Positions 46,983 to 54,639 of a stretch of 64,000 bases of DNA are shown here, in pieces. The DNA comes from Caulobacter sp. (lineage in GTDB: Bacteria > Pseudomonadota > Alphaproteobacteria > Caulobacterales > Caulobacteraceae). How positions within the stretch are numbered: position 1 is the first letter of the stretch; every line of letters starts with the position of its first letter. The notes below the pieces were generated by a model. It worked only from the letters and a program-made list of their open reading frames with translations, had not been told where the DNA came from and ran no database searches. Location of the stretch: contig NZ_JAGIBH010000001.1 of the NCBI RefSeq assembly GCF_017744445.1, forward strand, positions 631,937 to 695,936, given 5' to 3'. Position numbers and translations under genes: made by a program.

Positions 46983-49337
46983 ATGAAGACGTCCATCTGG
47001 CTGGCTTCCAGCGCGCTGTTCCTGGTGATGGCCGCGCCCGCCATGGCGCAAACGGCCGCTCCGGCGACCGACACGATCGATGAAGTGGTGGTCACCGCCG
47101 AGCGCTTCGGCTCGGGTCTGGCCCGCGCCACCTTCACCATCGGCGCCGAGGACATCCAGGAACGTCCGCTGGGCGCCGAGATCACCCAGGCCCTGGTCAA
47201 GGTGCCGGGCGTGCAGGTCTCGACCGGTGATGCCCGCGGCGGCAGCTTCTCGTTCGAGATCTATATGCGCGGCCTGTCGGACGAGCAGGTCGGCCTGACC
47301 CTGGACGGCATCCCCACGGGCGACAGCCGCTTCAACGGGGGCTCGCCGCCGCAGCGCTTCATCGAGAGCAGCAACGTCGGCAAGATCACCGTCTCGCAGA
47401 GCGCCGGCAACATCGGCGCGCCGTCGCGCTTCGCCTTGGGCGGCTTCATCGATTTCGTCACCGACGCGCCGCGCAAGGACTTTGGCGCGACCGTCGAGGC
47501 CGGCGTCGGCTCGTTCGACTTCCGCCGCATCTATGGCCGCATCGACAGCGGCGAGATCGCGCCGGGCCTGTCGGGTTACTTCACCTACTCGCACCAGGAG
47601 AACGACGTCTGGGCCGGCCGCAATAGCCGGGGCAGCGAGCGCGACCACTACGAGCTGAAGGTCGTGAAGGACTTCGACAACGGCTCGTTCGTGAAGGGCC
47701 GCGTGTCATACAACGACCAGACCGACAACGACTTCAACATCGTCACCAAGGGCGAGTTCGAGGCCGCGCCGCGTAGCGACCGGGCTCTGGACGCCATCAC
47801 GGGCATCCCGGCCAAGGATATCGACTTTGGCGGCGCGCTGGGCGGCTGGCGCAAGGACTGGCTGGCCTATGCCAACAGCCACATCGTGCTGAGCGACACG
47901 CTGAGCCTGGACGTGAACCCGTACTACCAGACGCTGGACGGGGAATCCTTCCGCTACCAGGACCGCCAGCGGGTGCTGACCGGCGGCGATCCGCGCGCGG
48001 TGACCGGCTACAACGCCAATGGCGGGGCGGTGCGCCCGACCCTGACCACCATCCGCAACAGCAACGTGGTCGGCGGTCCGGCCGACATGCGGGTCACGCC
48101 GCGCGACCGGGATCGCTATGGCGTCACTGGCGAGCTGAAGGCCAAGTTCGGCAATCACAGCCTGCGCTTCGGTGGCTGGTGGGAAGGCGGCGACTCCACG
48201 GAGCGCCGCAACTTCTACCCGATCATCAACTCGGCCCAGAGCATCGCCTATGACCGCTCCAAGCTGAACTATGTCGAGTACGAACGCAGCGCCTCGGTCG
48301 AGACGACCATGCTGTACGCCCAGGACGAGTTCCGGGCTTTCGACGACAAGCTTAAGGTCGATCTGGGCGTCACCTGGTACGACGTGAAATACGACGCCAA
48401 GTCGCCGCTGGAGTACAAGGCCAACGTCAAGTTCTCGCAGCACTCGGACATCAATCCGAAGATCGGCGCGACGTACCAGTTGGCCGAGGCCTGGGAACTG
48501 TTCGGCGGCTACGCCAAGAACTTCGCCGGCATCCCGGAAGACGCCTTCCTGGGTTCGACGGCGGTGATCAATCCGGCCGACCTGACGCTGGTTTCGACCG
48601 AGAACGTCGACCTCGGTTTGCGCTATGTGAAGCCGAACATGGCCTTCTCGATCCAGGCCTATGACGTCGACCTGAAGAACAATGTCGGCATCGTGCCGCG
48701 CGATCCGACGGCGACCCTGGACCCGCAGGAAGTCGTGCGCGGCAACGTCGCGACCAAGGCGGTCAACATCGCCGGTATCAAGACCAAGGGCGTCGAGCTG
48801 ACCGGCTACTACGACTTCGGCGTCGTCGACCTGTACGGTTCGTACTCGCACCAGGACGCCAAGCACGACAACCCGGCCGTCGGCAGCGACGCCCGCAAGG
48901 CGCTGGCCAGCGTGGCGGTGATCGGCGGGGCGGGCGTGCGCGACATCCCCAAGGACAGCTTCTTTGGCCAGGTCGGCTGGAAGCCGCTCTCGGGTCTGAA
49001 GATCGACGGCAATGTCCGTTATGTCGGCAAGCGCGTCGGCGGCCACATCGTCGCCCCGACCACCTTCCAGGAGCTGGGCGTCGAGATGCTGGACGCCTAC
49101 ACCGTGGTCGGGCTGACGGCGACCTATGACCTGAAGCGCGCGGGTGTTCCCGATCTGCGCTTCCAGTTTAACGTCGATAACCTGTTCGACGAGAAGTACA
49201 TCGGCGCCGTCAGCGGCTCGACGGCCACCCAGCCGGAGTTCGGCTACACCGCCGCGACCCCGAACGCCCGCACCCTGGACCGCTACTTCGTCGGCGCGCC
49301 GCGCACCTACACGTTCTCGGTGCGAGCGCGGTTCTAG
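46983..49337 (+). CDS. TonB-dependent receptor, likely for nucleosides
   Basis: A 784-residue outer-membrane receptor: signal peptide ending AMAQT, TonB-box-like IDEVVVTAERFG, plug with VQVSTGDARGGSFSFEIYMRG and VGLTLDG, and a barrel ending with Arg-Ala-Arg-Phe. The usual VEVLRGPQ motif is replaced by VGKITVSQSAGN, marking a distinct receptor branch. ATG 46983 follows GAAGGGGG. It shares its operator with a nucleoside transporter, hydrolase and kinase, so nucleosides or a nucleotide derivative are the expected ligand. Confidence 0.87.
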   Translation: MKTSIWLASSALFLVMAAPAMAQTAAPATDTIDEVVVTAERFGSGLARATFTIGAEDIQERPLGAEITQALVKVPGVQVSTGDARGGSFSFEIYMRGLSDEQVGLTLDGIPTGDSRFNGGSPPQRFIESSNVGKITVSQSAGNIGAPSRFALGGFIDFVTDAPRKDFGATVEAGVGSFDFRRIYGRIDSGEIAPGLSGYFTYSHQENDVWAGRNSRGSERDHYELKVVKDFDNGSFVKGRVSYNDQTDNDFNIVTKGEFEAAPRSDRALDAITGIPAKDIDFGGALGGWRKDWLAYANSHIVLSDTLSLDVNPYYQTLDGESFRYQDRQRVLTGGDPRAVTGYNANGGAVRPTLTTIRNSNVVGGPADMRVTPRDRDRYGVTGELKAKFGNHSLRFGGWWEGGDSTERRNFYPIINSAQSIAYDRSKLNYVEYERSASVETTMLYAQDEFRAFDDKLKVDLGVTWYDVKYDAKSPLEYKANVKFSQHSDINPKIGATYQLAEAWELFGGYAKNFAGIPEDAFLGSTAVINPADLTLVSTENVDLGLRYVKPNMAFSIQAYDVDLKNNVGIVPRDPTATLDPQEVVRGNVATKAVNIAGIKTKGVELTGYYDFGVVDLYGSYSHQDAKHDNPAVGSDARKALASVAVIGGAGVRDIPKDSFFGQVGWKPLSGLKIDGNVRYVGKRVGGHIVAPTTFQELGVEMLDAYTVVGLTATYDLKRAGVPDLRFQFNVDNLFDEKYIGAVSGSTATQPEFGYTAATPNARTLDRYFVGAPRTYTFSVRARF

Positions 49338-49413
49338 GGGCGTCTTCTCCCCTTGTTGGACGCCTCTGGAAGGCGCGGGGCATCGGACATGTCCCGCGCC
49401 TTGACCTTCTCCA

Positions 49414-49425
49414 TGAAAGGTTTCA
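49414..49425. promoter_or_regulatory. LacI-type operator 4 (TGAAAGGTTTCA)
   Basis: Differs from the other three copies at a single central base. It lies 32 bases upstream of the LacI gene and suggests autoregulation with weaker binding. Confidence 0.75.
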
Positions 49426-49456
49426 CGTCCTGGCTATCTCCCGACGGAATCCCCGC

Positions 49457-50458
49457 ATGGCCAAGAGCGAAGACCCACCCCGGCGCGCGACCCTCAAGGA
49501 GGTCGCCAAGGCCGCCGGCGTGTCGCTGGCCAGCGCCTCCTACGCCATCAATGGCGCGGGCTCGGTGGGCGAGGCCACGCGCGAGCACATTCTGAAAGTG
49601 GCCGCCGAACTGGGCTACCGGCCCAACCAGAGCGCCAAGGCCATGAAGACCGGCAAGACCGGGGCTATCGGCCTGATCGTGCCGGACCTGACCAACCCCT
49701 TCTTTCCGGGCCTGGCCCAGGTGGTGATCCAGGCGGCGCGGGCGCACGGCTACAGCGTCTTCCTGACCGACACCGAAGGCTCGACCGAAGAGGAAGAGCG
49801 GGCGGTGAACCTCATGATCGACCACGGCGTCGACGGGGTGATCTGGTTCCCGATCGCCGATGACGGCCCGGTGGGTAAGCTGATCGAGGGCGTGCCGACC
49901 GTGGTGCTGGACCGCAACCTGCCGGGCTACGACGTCATCCAGGCCGACTATGCCGACGGCGGCCGGTTGGCGGCCGAGCACCTGCTGGCGGCGGGGCATG
50001 TGAACATCGGGGTGATCTCCGGCCCGCACGCCGCCTCCAGCGCCCGCCAGCGGGCCGAGGCCGCCATCAGTACGGTGCGCGAGCGCGGCAACCTGGTCTG
50101 GCACGTGCACAACGCCTATTCGCTGGACCTGGAGCCCGAGGTCGCCAAGGCCCTGGATAGCCGCACCGCGACAGCGGTGATCACCGGCGCGGACCTGATC
50201 GCCATCGGGGCCATGCGCCATATCCGCGGCCTGGGCCAGTCGGTGCCCGACGACGTCTCGGTGGTCGGCTTCGACGACATCCCCTGGGCCCAGCTGCACA
50301 CCCCGGCCCTAACGACGATCGACATGCCGGTCGAGGACATGGCCGCCGCCGCCGTCGAGGCCCTGATCCGCCGGATGAGCGCCCGCGGCGAGCCGCGCCG
50401 GCGGGTGGTGTTCAATGTCGAGCTGGTTTCGCGCGACAGCGTGCGTGTCCTGACGTGA
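49457..50458 (+). CDS. LacI-family transcriptional regulator
   Basis: A 333-residue repressor. The N-terminal helix-turn-helix and hinge read ATLKEVAKAAGVSLASASYAINGAG and end at the family boundary GYRPNQSAKAMKTGKTGAIGLIV. The rest is a periplasmic-binding-protein-like inducer domain with DLTNPFF and SVVGFDDI. It is the natural binder of the four TGAAACGTTTCA palindromes in this region, which have the CpG centre typical for LacI proteins. The inducer is probably a nucleoside or ribose derivative. Its TGA overlaps the next gene's GTG. Confidence 0.92.
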   Translation: MAKSEDPPRRATLKEVAKAAGVSLASASYAINGAGSVGEATREHILKVAAELGYRPNQSAKAMKTGKTGAIGLIVPDLTNPFFPGLAQVVIQAARAHGYSVFLTDTEGSTEEEERAVNLMIDHGVDGVIWFPIADDGPVGKLIEGVPTVVLDRNLPGYDVIQADYADGGRLAAEHLLAAGHVNIGVISGPHAASSARQRAEAAISTVRERGNLVWHVHNAYSLDLEPEVAKALDSRTATAVITGADLIAIGAMRHIRGLGQSVPDDVSVVGFDDIPWAQLHTPALTTIDMPVEDMAAAAVEALIRRMSARGEPRRRVVFNVELVSRDSVRVLT

Positions 50459-51381
50459 ACGCGCTGCTCGGCCTCGCCCTGGCGCTGAAGCTGCTGGCGA
50501 GCTTCGAGGTTCCTGCGGGGACGATGGTCGACGGGACGCCGTTCGGCGGCGTTTCCGGGATCGACTACGATCAGCGCACGGGCGAGTGGTTGATGATCTC
50601 CGACGACCGCTCGGACAAGGCGCGGTTCTTCGTCGGACGGCTGGACGACAAGGGCCTGCGGCTGACGCGGCACGTCCGGCTGAGGCCCGAGGTGGGCGAA
50701 CGTCCGGACGCCGAGGCGCTGCGGATCGATCCGCTGACCGGCGACCTGCTCTGGACTACCGAGGGCGACGCCCCGCACGGCTTCGACCCGATGGTGCGCC
50801 GCATGGGCCGCGACGGCGCGCCGAAGGAGACGATCCCGACGCCGTTCAGTTTTCGCGACGGCGCGCGGCCGAACCTGACCTATGAGGGCCTGAGTTTCTC
50901 GCCCGACGGCAAGTGGCTATGGCTTTCGATGGAAGCGCCGCGCGTCCAGGACGGCCCGGTCAGCAGCGTGGCGGCCGGCGGCCTGACGTGGATCACCAAG
51001 CTGGATCGTCTGGGCAAGGTCGTCGCCCGGTACGCCTATCGTCTGGACCCTATCCAAGCCGCGCCGGCCAAGCGGGGTGACAACGGTATCAGCGAGATCC
51101 TGGCGCTGGACGATCGCCGCCTGCTGGTGCTGGAGCGCTCCGGCGTCGAGGACGCGGCCGGGCGCTTTACCTATCACTGCCGCCTCTATGTGGTGGATGT
51201 GCGAAGGCCGTCGGAGAAGCGTCTGGTGCTGAACTTCGACCGCTTGGCCGGGGTCCCGACCGCCAACCTGGAGGCCATGGCCTGGGGGCCGTTGCGCAAC
51301 GGCCGCCGCACCCTGGTGCTGATGTCGGACGACAATTTCGATCCCGCCGCGCCGACGCGGATCGTCTTGCTAGGTCTCTAG
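50455..51381 (+). CDS. Phytase-like esterase family protein
   Basis: A 308-residue propeller-like protein of the esterase-like activity of phytase family: FGGVSGIDYDQRTGEWLMISDDRS, RPDAEALRIDP, LTYEGLSFSPDGKWL and NLEAMAWGP blocks. A short hydrophobic N-terminus (NALLGLALALKLLASF) can act as signal peptide, placing it in the periplasm. GTG 50455 overlaps the LacI stop. A phosphatase or esterase that frees nucleosides from nucleotides would fit, but the catalytic activity of the family is poorly defined. Confidence 0.75.
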   Translation: MNALLGLALALKLLASFEVPAGTMVDGTPFGGVSGIDYDQRTGEWLMISDDRSDKARFFVGRLDDKGLRLTRHVRLRPEVGERPDAEALRIDPLTGDLLWTTEGDAPHGFDPMVRRMGRDGAPKETIPTPFSFRDGARPNLTYEGLSFSPDGKWLWLSMEAPRVQDGPVSSVAAGGLTWITKLDRLGKVVARYAYRLDPIQAAPAKRGDNGISEILALDDRRLLVLERSGVEDAAGRFTYHCRLYVVDVRRPSEKRLVLNFDRLAGVPTANLEAMAWGPLRNGRRTLVLMSDDNFDPAAPTRIVLLGL

Positions 51382-51461
51382 CGCGCCCAGTAGCGGTCGG
51401 CGCGGGCTTCTAGCCAGGAAAACAGCGTCTGGCTCAGGCTCACCATGAAGTCGCGGATCAT
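51378..51461 (-). CDS. Possible 27-aa peptide with strong ribosome binding site
   Basis: A 27-residue frame (MIRDFMVSLSQTLFSWLEAR, then a basic and aromatic end) starts at ATG 51461, preceded at 5 bases by GGAGGT, one of the strongest Shine-Dalgarno sites in the window. Its stop overlaps the phytase-like gene stop in convergent orientation. It looks amphipathic rather than membrane-spanning. No family is recognised. Confidence 0.45.
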   Translation of the reverse strand: MIRDFMVSLSQTLFSWLEARADRYWAR

Positions 51462-51702
51462 GAGGACCTCCATCGGTTCGGCTCATGATGAGCTGACCCG
51501 GCGGCCTCGCAACGATCAGCGGCTTCGCGGCGGACGTGAACGGCAATAGGCGCGGGATTCAGGCGCCGGCGCCCGAGGCGGCCTGCTTTTTCAGCAGTTG
51601 AGCGGTTTTCAAGGCCAAGCCGCACCGGCGCTCCGGTATTACGATTGTGTCGTTTCGTAATATGGCTCTCCACTCTCCCCACCGATGTGGAGGGAGCCGC
51701 TG
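51382..51702. other. Control region of ABC transporter operon
   Basis: Besides the 27-aa frame, the stretch holds a short palindrome GCTCATGATGAGC (51481-51493) in that frame's leader and the NikR-like operator at 51637-51662. I looked for a guanidine riboswitch (ykkC type) here and saw no convincing match. Confidence 0.5.
51637..51662. promoter_or_regulatory. NikR-like operator, copy 1
   Basis: TATTACG and CGTAATA are perfect inverted arms separated by 12 bases. The same arms and spacing recur at 61987-62012 directly before the NikR-like regulator gene. It ends 40 bases before the transporter start. Confidence 0.8.
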
Positions 51703-52809
51703 ATGAGTGTCCTGTTCAACCGCAAGCGTTTCATCGCGGCCCTGGCCGTATCGTGCCTGGCGCTGGCCTCGTGCGGGGAAAAGACCGCCGACAAGGCCGC
51801 TCCGGCGCCGGCGGCTGCCGCCAAGACCGACTACAAGATCGGCTGGACGATCTATGCCGGCTGGATGCCGTGGGCCTACGCCCAGCAGTCAGGCATCGTG
51901 AAGAAGTGGGCCGACAAGTACGGCGTGAAGATCGAGCTGGTGCAGATCAACGACTATGTGGAGTCGCTGAACCAGTACTCGGCCGGCAAACTGGACGGCG
52001 TCACCGCCACCAACATGGACGCCCTGACCGTGCCGGCCGCCGCCGGCAAGGACACCACCGTGGTGATGATCGGCGACTACTCCAACGGCAATGACGGCCT
52101 GGTGCTGAAGAACGGGACCAGCCTGGCCGAGCTGAAGGGGCGACCGGTGAACCTGGTCGAGCTGTCGGTCTCGCACTACCTGCTGGCTCGCGCCCTGGAG
52201 AAGGCCGGGCTGAAGATGAGCGACGTCAAGACGGTCAACACCTCGGACGCCGACATCGTCGCCGCCTTCGGCGCGGCCGACACCAAGGCCCTGGTGACCT
52301 GGAACCCGCAGCTGTCGGAAGTGAAGAAGATGCCCGGCGCGACCGAGGTGTTCGACAGCTCCAAGATCCCCGGCGAGATCCTGGACGGCCTGATGGTCAG
52401 CACCGAGGCGCTGAAGGCCAATCCCAACCTGGGCAAGGCCCTGACCGGCATCTGGTACGAAACCATGGCCCTGACCGTGGCCCAGACGCCGGAAGGTAAG
52501 GCGGCCCGCGAGCAGATGGCCAAGCTGTCGGGCGCGGACCTGGCCAGCTTCGAAGGGCAGCTGAAGACCACCCACCTCTATGCCGATCCGAAGTCGGCCC
52601 TGGCCGCGACGGTCAGCCCGGACCTCGTCACCGCCAATGACCGCGTGCGTAAGTTCAGCTTCAGCATGGGCCTGTTCGGCCAGGGCGCGAAGTCGGTCGA
52701 CGACATCGGCATCAGCTTCCCGGGCGGCAAGACCCTGGGCGATCCCAAGAACGTCAAGCTGCGCTTCGACCCCAGCTACGTGCAGATGGCGGCGGACGGC
52801 AAGCTCTAG
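51703..52809 (+). CDS. ABC transporter substrate-binding lipoprotein (carboxylase region)
   Basis: A 368-residue periplasmic binding protein of the NitT/TauT type. The signal peptide ends in a lipobox (LALASCGE), so it is probably a lipoprotein. The mature part has YAGWMPWAYAQQSG and the YSAGKLDGVTATNMDAL block of a subfamily found beside urea-carboxylase-type operons. ATG 51703 is chosen because GGAGGGAG lies 7 bases upstream. The ligand is expected to be the carboxylase substrate: guanidine or urea. Confidence 0.85.
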   Translation: MSVLFNRKRFIAALAVSCLALASCGEKTADKAAPAPAAAAKTDYKIGWTIYAGWMPWAYAQQSGIVKKWADKYGVKIELVQINDYVESLNQYSAGKLDGVTATNMDALTVPAAAGKDTTVVMIGDYSNGNDGLVLKNGTSLAELKGRPVNLVELSVSHYLLARALEKAGLKMSDVKTVNTSDADIVAAFGAADTKALVTWNPQLSEVKKMPGATEVFDSSKIPGEILDGLMVSTEALKANPNLGKALTGIWYETMALTVAQTPEGKAAREQMAKLSGADLASFEGQLKTTHLYADPKSALAATVSPDLVTANDRVRKFSFSMGLFGQGAKSVDDIGISFPGGKTLGDPKNVKLRFDPSYVQMAADGKL

Positions 52810-52814
52810 TCCTC

Positions 52815-53630
52815 ATGCGCCTTCTCAACATCAGACCCAGGGGCGGTCTCGCGGTTCTGCTCGGGATGATCCCGCTGCTGGCCGCGGGGCTGCTCTACCT
52901 GATGGCCTCGCAGGCCCGGCACGCCGAGAACCCGCGTGACAAGCTGCTGCCGACCCCGACCGCCATGGTCGAGGCGGTGCAGCTGATGGCCAAGGTCGAC
53001 CCGCTGACGGGCCACGCGCCGCTGCTGGTCGACACCCTGGCCAGCCTGGAGCGCATCGGCCTGGCGCTGGTGATTGCCACCGCGCTGAGCCTGATCCTGG
53101 GTCTGGGACTTGGGCTGCTGCCCCTGCTGCGGGCCAAGTTCGGACCGCTGGTGGCGGCGATCGCGGTGGTGCCGCCGATCGCCGTGCTGCCGATCCTGTT
53201 CATCGTCTTCGGCCTGGGCGAGACCGCCAAGATCGCCCTGATCGTCATCGGGGTGACGCCGGTGATGGTCCGGGATCTGGCCGCCCACGTCGCGGCCATT
53301 CCCGAGGAGCAACTGGTCAAGGCCCAGACCCTGGGTTCCAGCACCTGGCAGCTGGCTCTGCGCGTGGCGCTGCCTCAGGCCATGCCGCGCCTGATCGACA
53401 GCCTGCGGCTCTCGCTATGTCCCGCTTGGGTCTACCTGATCTCGGCCGAGGCGATCGCCGCCGACACAGGGCTTGGCTACCGCATCTTCCTGGTCCGCCG
53501 GTACCTGTCGATGGACATCATCCTGCCCTACGTCGTCTGGATCTCGCTGCTGGCGGTGGCGATGGATGTGACGCTGAAGCTGATCGCCCGCCGCGCCTAT
53601 CCGTGGGCCTATCCCGAGAGAGGGCGCTGA
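52815..53630 (+). CDS. ABC transporter permease
   Basis: A 271-residue NitT/TauT-type permease with six hydrophobic segments and the EAA loop (MVRDLAAHVAAIPEEQLVKAQTLGSS) that contacts the ATPase. It forms the inner-membrane channel. It starts 5 bases after the binding-protein stop, and its TGA overlaps the ATPase ATG (TGATG), so the three genes form one operon. Confidence 0.88.
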   Translation: MRLLNIRPRGGLAVLLGMIPLLAAGLLYLMASQARHAENPRDKLLPTPTAMVEAVQLMAKVDPLTGHAPLLVDTLASLERIGLALVIATALSLILGLGLGLLPLLRAKFGPLVAAIAVVPPIAVLPILFIVFGLGETAKIALIVIGVTPVMVRDLAAHVAAIPEEQLVKAQTLGSSTWQLALRVALPQAMPRLIDSLRLSLCPAWVYLISAEAIAADTGLGYRIFLVRRYLSMDIILPYVVWISLLAVAMDVTLKLIARRAYPWAYPERGR

Positions 53631-54394
53631 TGGGCGGCCTGCTGACCTTCCGCAATGTCTGGGTCGAGTACGGCGACAAGGTCGTGCTCGAAAATGTCGA
53701 CCTGTCGATCCAACAGGGCAGCTTCGTCTCGATCGTCGGCCCGTCCGGCGCGGGCAAGAGCACCTTCCTGCGGCTGATCATCGGCCAGGAGAAACCCACG
53801 CGCGGCGCCATCGACCTGGACGGTGACAAGCTGCGCGCCGAGCCCGGTCCCGATCGCGGCGTGGTGTTCCAGAAGTACTCGGTGTTCCCGCACCTGTCGG
53901 CGCGCGACAACGTCGTGTTCGGCCTGGACTGCGCCGGCTCGCCTTTGCTGGGCAAGCTGTCGGGCGCGCGTCGTCGGGCGGCGCTGGACGAGGCCGACGC
54001 CATGCTGGCGGCGGTGGGTTTGGCCGACAGCCGCGACCTCTATCCGGCCAAGATGTCGGGCGGCATGCAGCAGCGCCTGGCCATCGCCCAGGCCCTGATC
54101 CGCAAGCCGCGCATCCTGCTGCTGGACGAGCCGTTCGGGGCCCTGGATCCCGGCGTGCGCCTGGACATGCACGAGCTGATCACCAGCCTTTGGCGCGACA
54201 ACGGCCTGACCATCATGATGGTCACCCACGACATCAAGGAAGCCTTCAAGCTGGGCACCCGCGTGCTCGCGTTCGACAAGCGCCGTCGCGATCCGCATGC
54301 GCCACACCGGTACGGCGCGACGGCGGTCTACGACTTCCCGCTGGACAAGCCAGGGGCGGTGGGGCCGGAGGCGCTGGCGGGGTTGGGCAAGTAG
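53630..54394 (+). CDS. ABC transporter ATP-binding protein
   Basis: A 254-residue ATPase with Walker A GPSGAGKST (about residue 38), Q loop VVFQKYSVFPHL, signature SGGMQQRL, Walker B RILLLDEPFGALD and the switch His in VTHD. It powers uptake by the preceding permease and binding lipoprotein. Last gene of the operon; a perfect 7-base hairpin (GCTGCGA...TCGCAGC, 54394-54414) begins on its stop codon. Confidence 0.9.
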   Translation: MGGLLTFRNVWVEYGDKVVLENVDLSIQQGSFVSIVGPSGAGKSTFLRLIIGQEKPTRGAIDLDGDKLRAEPGPDRGVVFQKYSVFPHLSARDNVVFGLDCAGSPLLGKLSGARRRAALDEADAMLAAVGLADSRDLYPAKMSGGMQQRLAIAQALIRKPRILLLDEPFGALDPGVRLDMHELITSLWRDNGLTIMMVTHDIKEAFKLGTRVLAFDKRRRDPHAPHRYGATAVYDFPLDKPGAVGPEALAGLGK

Positions 54395-54414
54395 CTGCGA
54401 TGTTGCGTCGCAGC
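54394..54414 (+). terminator. Hairpin at the end of the transporter operon
   Basis: GCTGCGA and TCGCAGC pair around a 7-base loop and begin inside the stop codon. No T-run follows, so termination would be weak or factor-dependent. Confidence 0.35.
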
Positions 54415-54422
54415 ATAATGAC

Positions 54423-54451
54423 TTGCGTTGACAACGTTGTCATCATATATG
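54423..54451 (+). promoter_or_regulatory. Promoter with palindromic operator in its spacer
   Basis: TTGCGT (54423-54428) and TATATG (54446-54451) form -35 and -10 elements with a 17-base spacer. The spacer contains the perfect 14-base palindrome TGACAACGTTGTCA (54429-54442), a LacI-style operator. A bound repressor would block RNA polymerase completely. Confidence 0.6.
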
Positions 54452-54501
54452 GGTTGTGTCGCGAGGGAACGTCCTCGCCTGATCGCAACCCGGAAAGTCC
54501 G

Positions 54502-54561
54502 ATGTTCAGCCTGATCTACTACACCGTTTCGGCCCTGAAGGCCGGTCGCGCCACCGCTTAA
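54502..54561 (+). CDS. Possible 19-aa peptide
   Basis: The frame MFSLIYYTVSALKAGRATA starts at ATG 54502 after GGAAAG and ends at TAA 54561. Its first half is hydrophobic and aromatic and its second half basic. It lies fully between a promoter and a terminator with no other gene, which is why it is listed. Translation is unproven. Confidence 0.35.
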   Translation: MFSLIYYTVSALKAGRATA

Positions 54562-54587
54562 GGCGCACTTCGTCTCAGACGATGCTG

Positions 54588-54619
54588 AAAAGCCCGCGAA
54601 CCTGGTTCGCGGGCTTTTT
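54588..54619 (+). terminator. Intrinsic terminator of the short transcript
   Basis: AAAAGCCCGCGAAC and GTTCGCGGGCTTTT form a perfect 14-base stem with a 3-base loop, ending in TTTTTC. The symmetrical A- and T-runs mean it can also stop the leftward hydrolase operon that ends at 54640. Confidence 0.9.
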
Positions 54620-54639
54620 CGTTGTGCGATGCGAAATGG

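Larger units (their letters stand above)
54458..54619 (+). ncRNA. Short transcript, small RNA or peptide mRNA
   Basis: From the predicted start near 54458 to the intrinsic terminator the unit is about 160 bases. It has an early hairpin (GCGAGG-gaacgt-CCTCGC, 54461-54478) and a possible 19-codon ORF. It may act as a regulatory RNA, an mRNA for a tiny peptide, or both. Confidence 0.45.

Noticed and set aside
51464..51702. Guanidine-I (ykkC) riboswitch before the ABC transporter
   Set aside because: I found no conserved ykkC core in this leader; the NikR-like operator explains control better.
54451..54491. Hairpins in the short transcript as a guanidine-II riboswitch
   Set aside because: The guanidine-II class needs two hairpins with ACGR loops; only one hairpin with loop GAACGT is present, and the outer GGGTTG/CAACCC pair overlaps the promoter.
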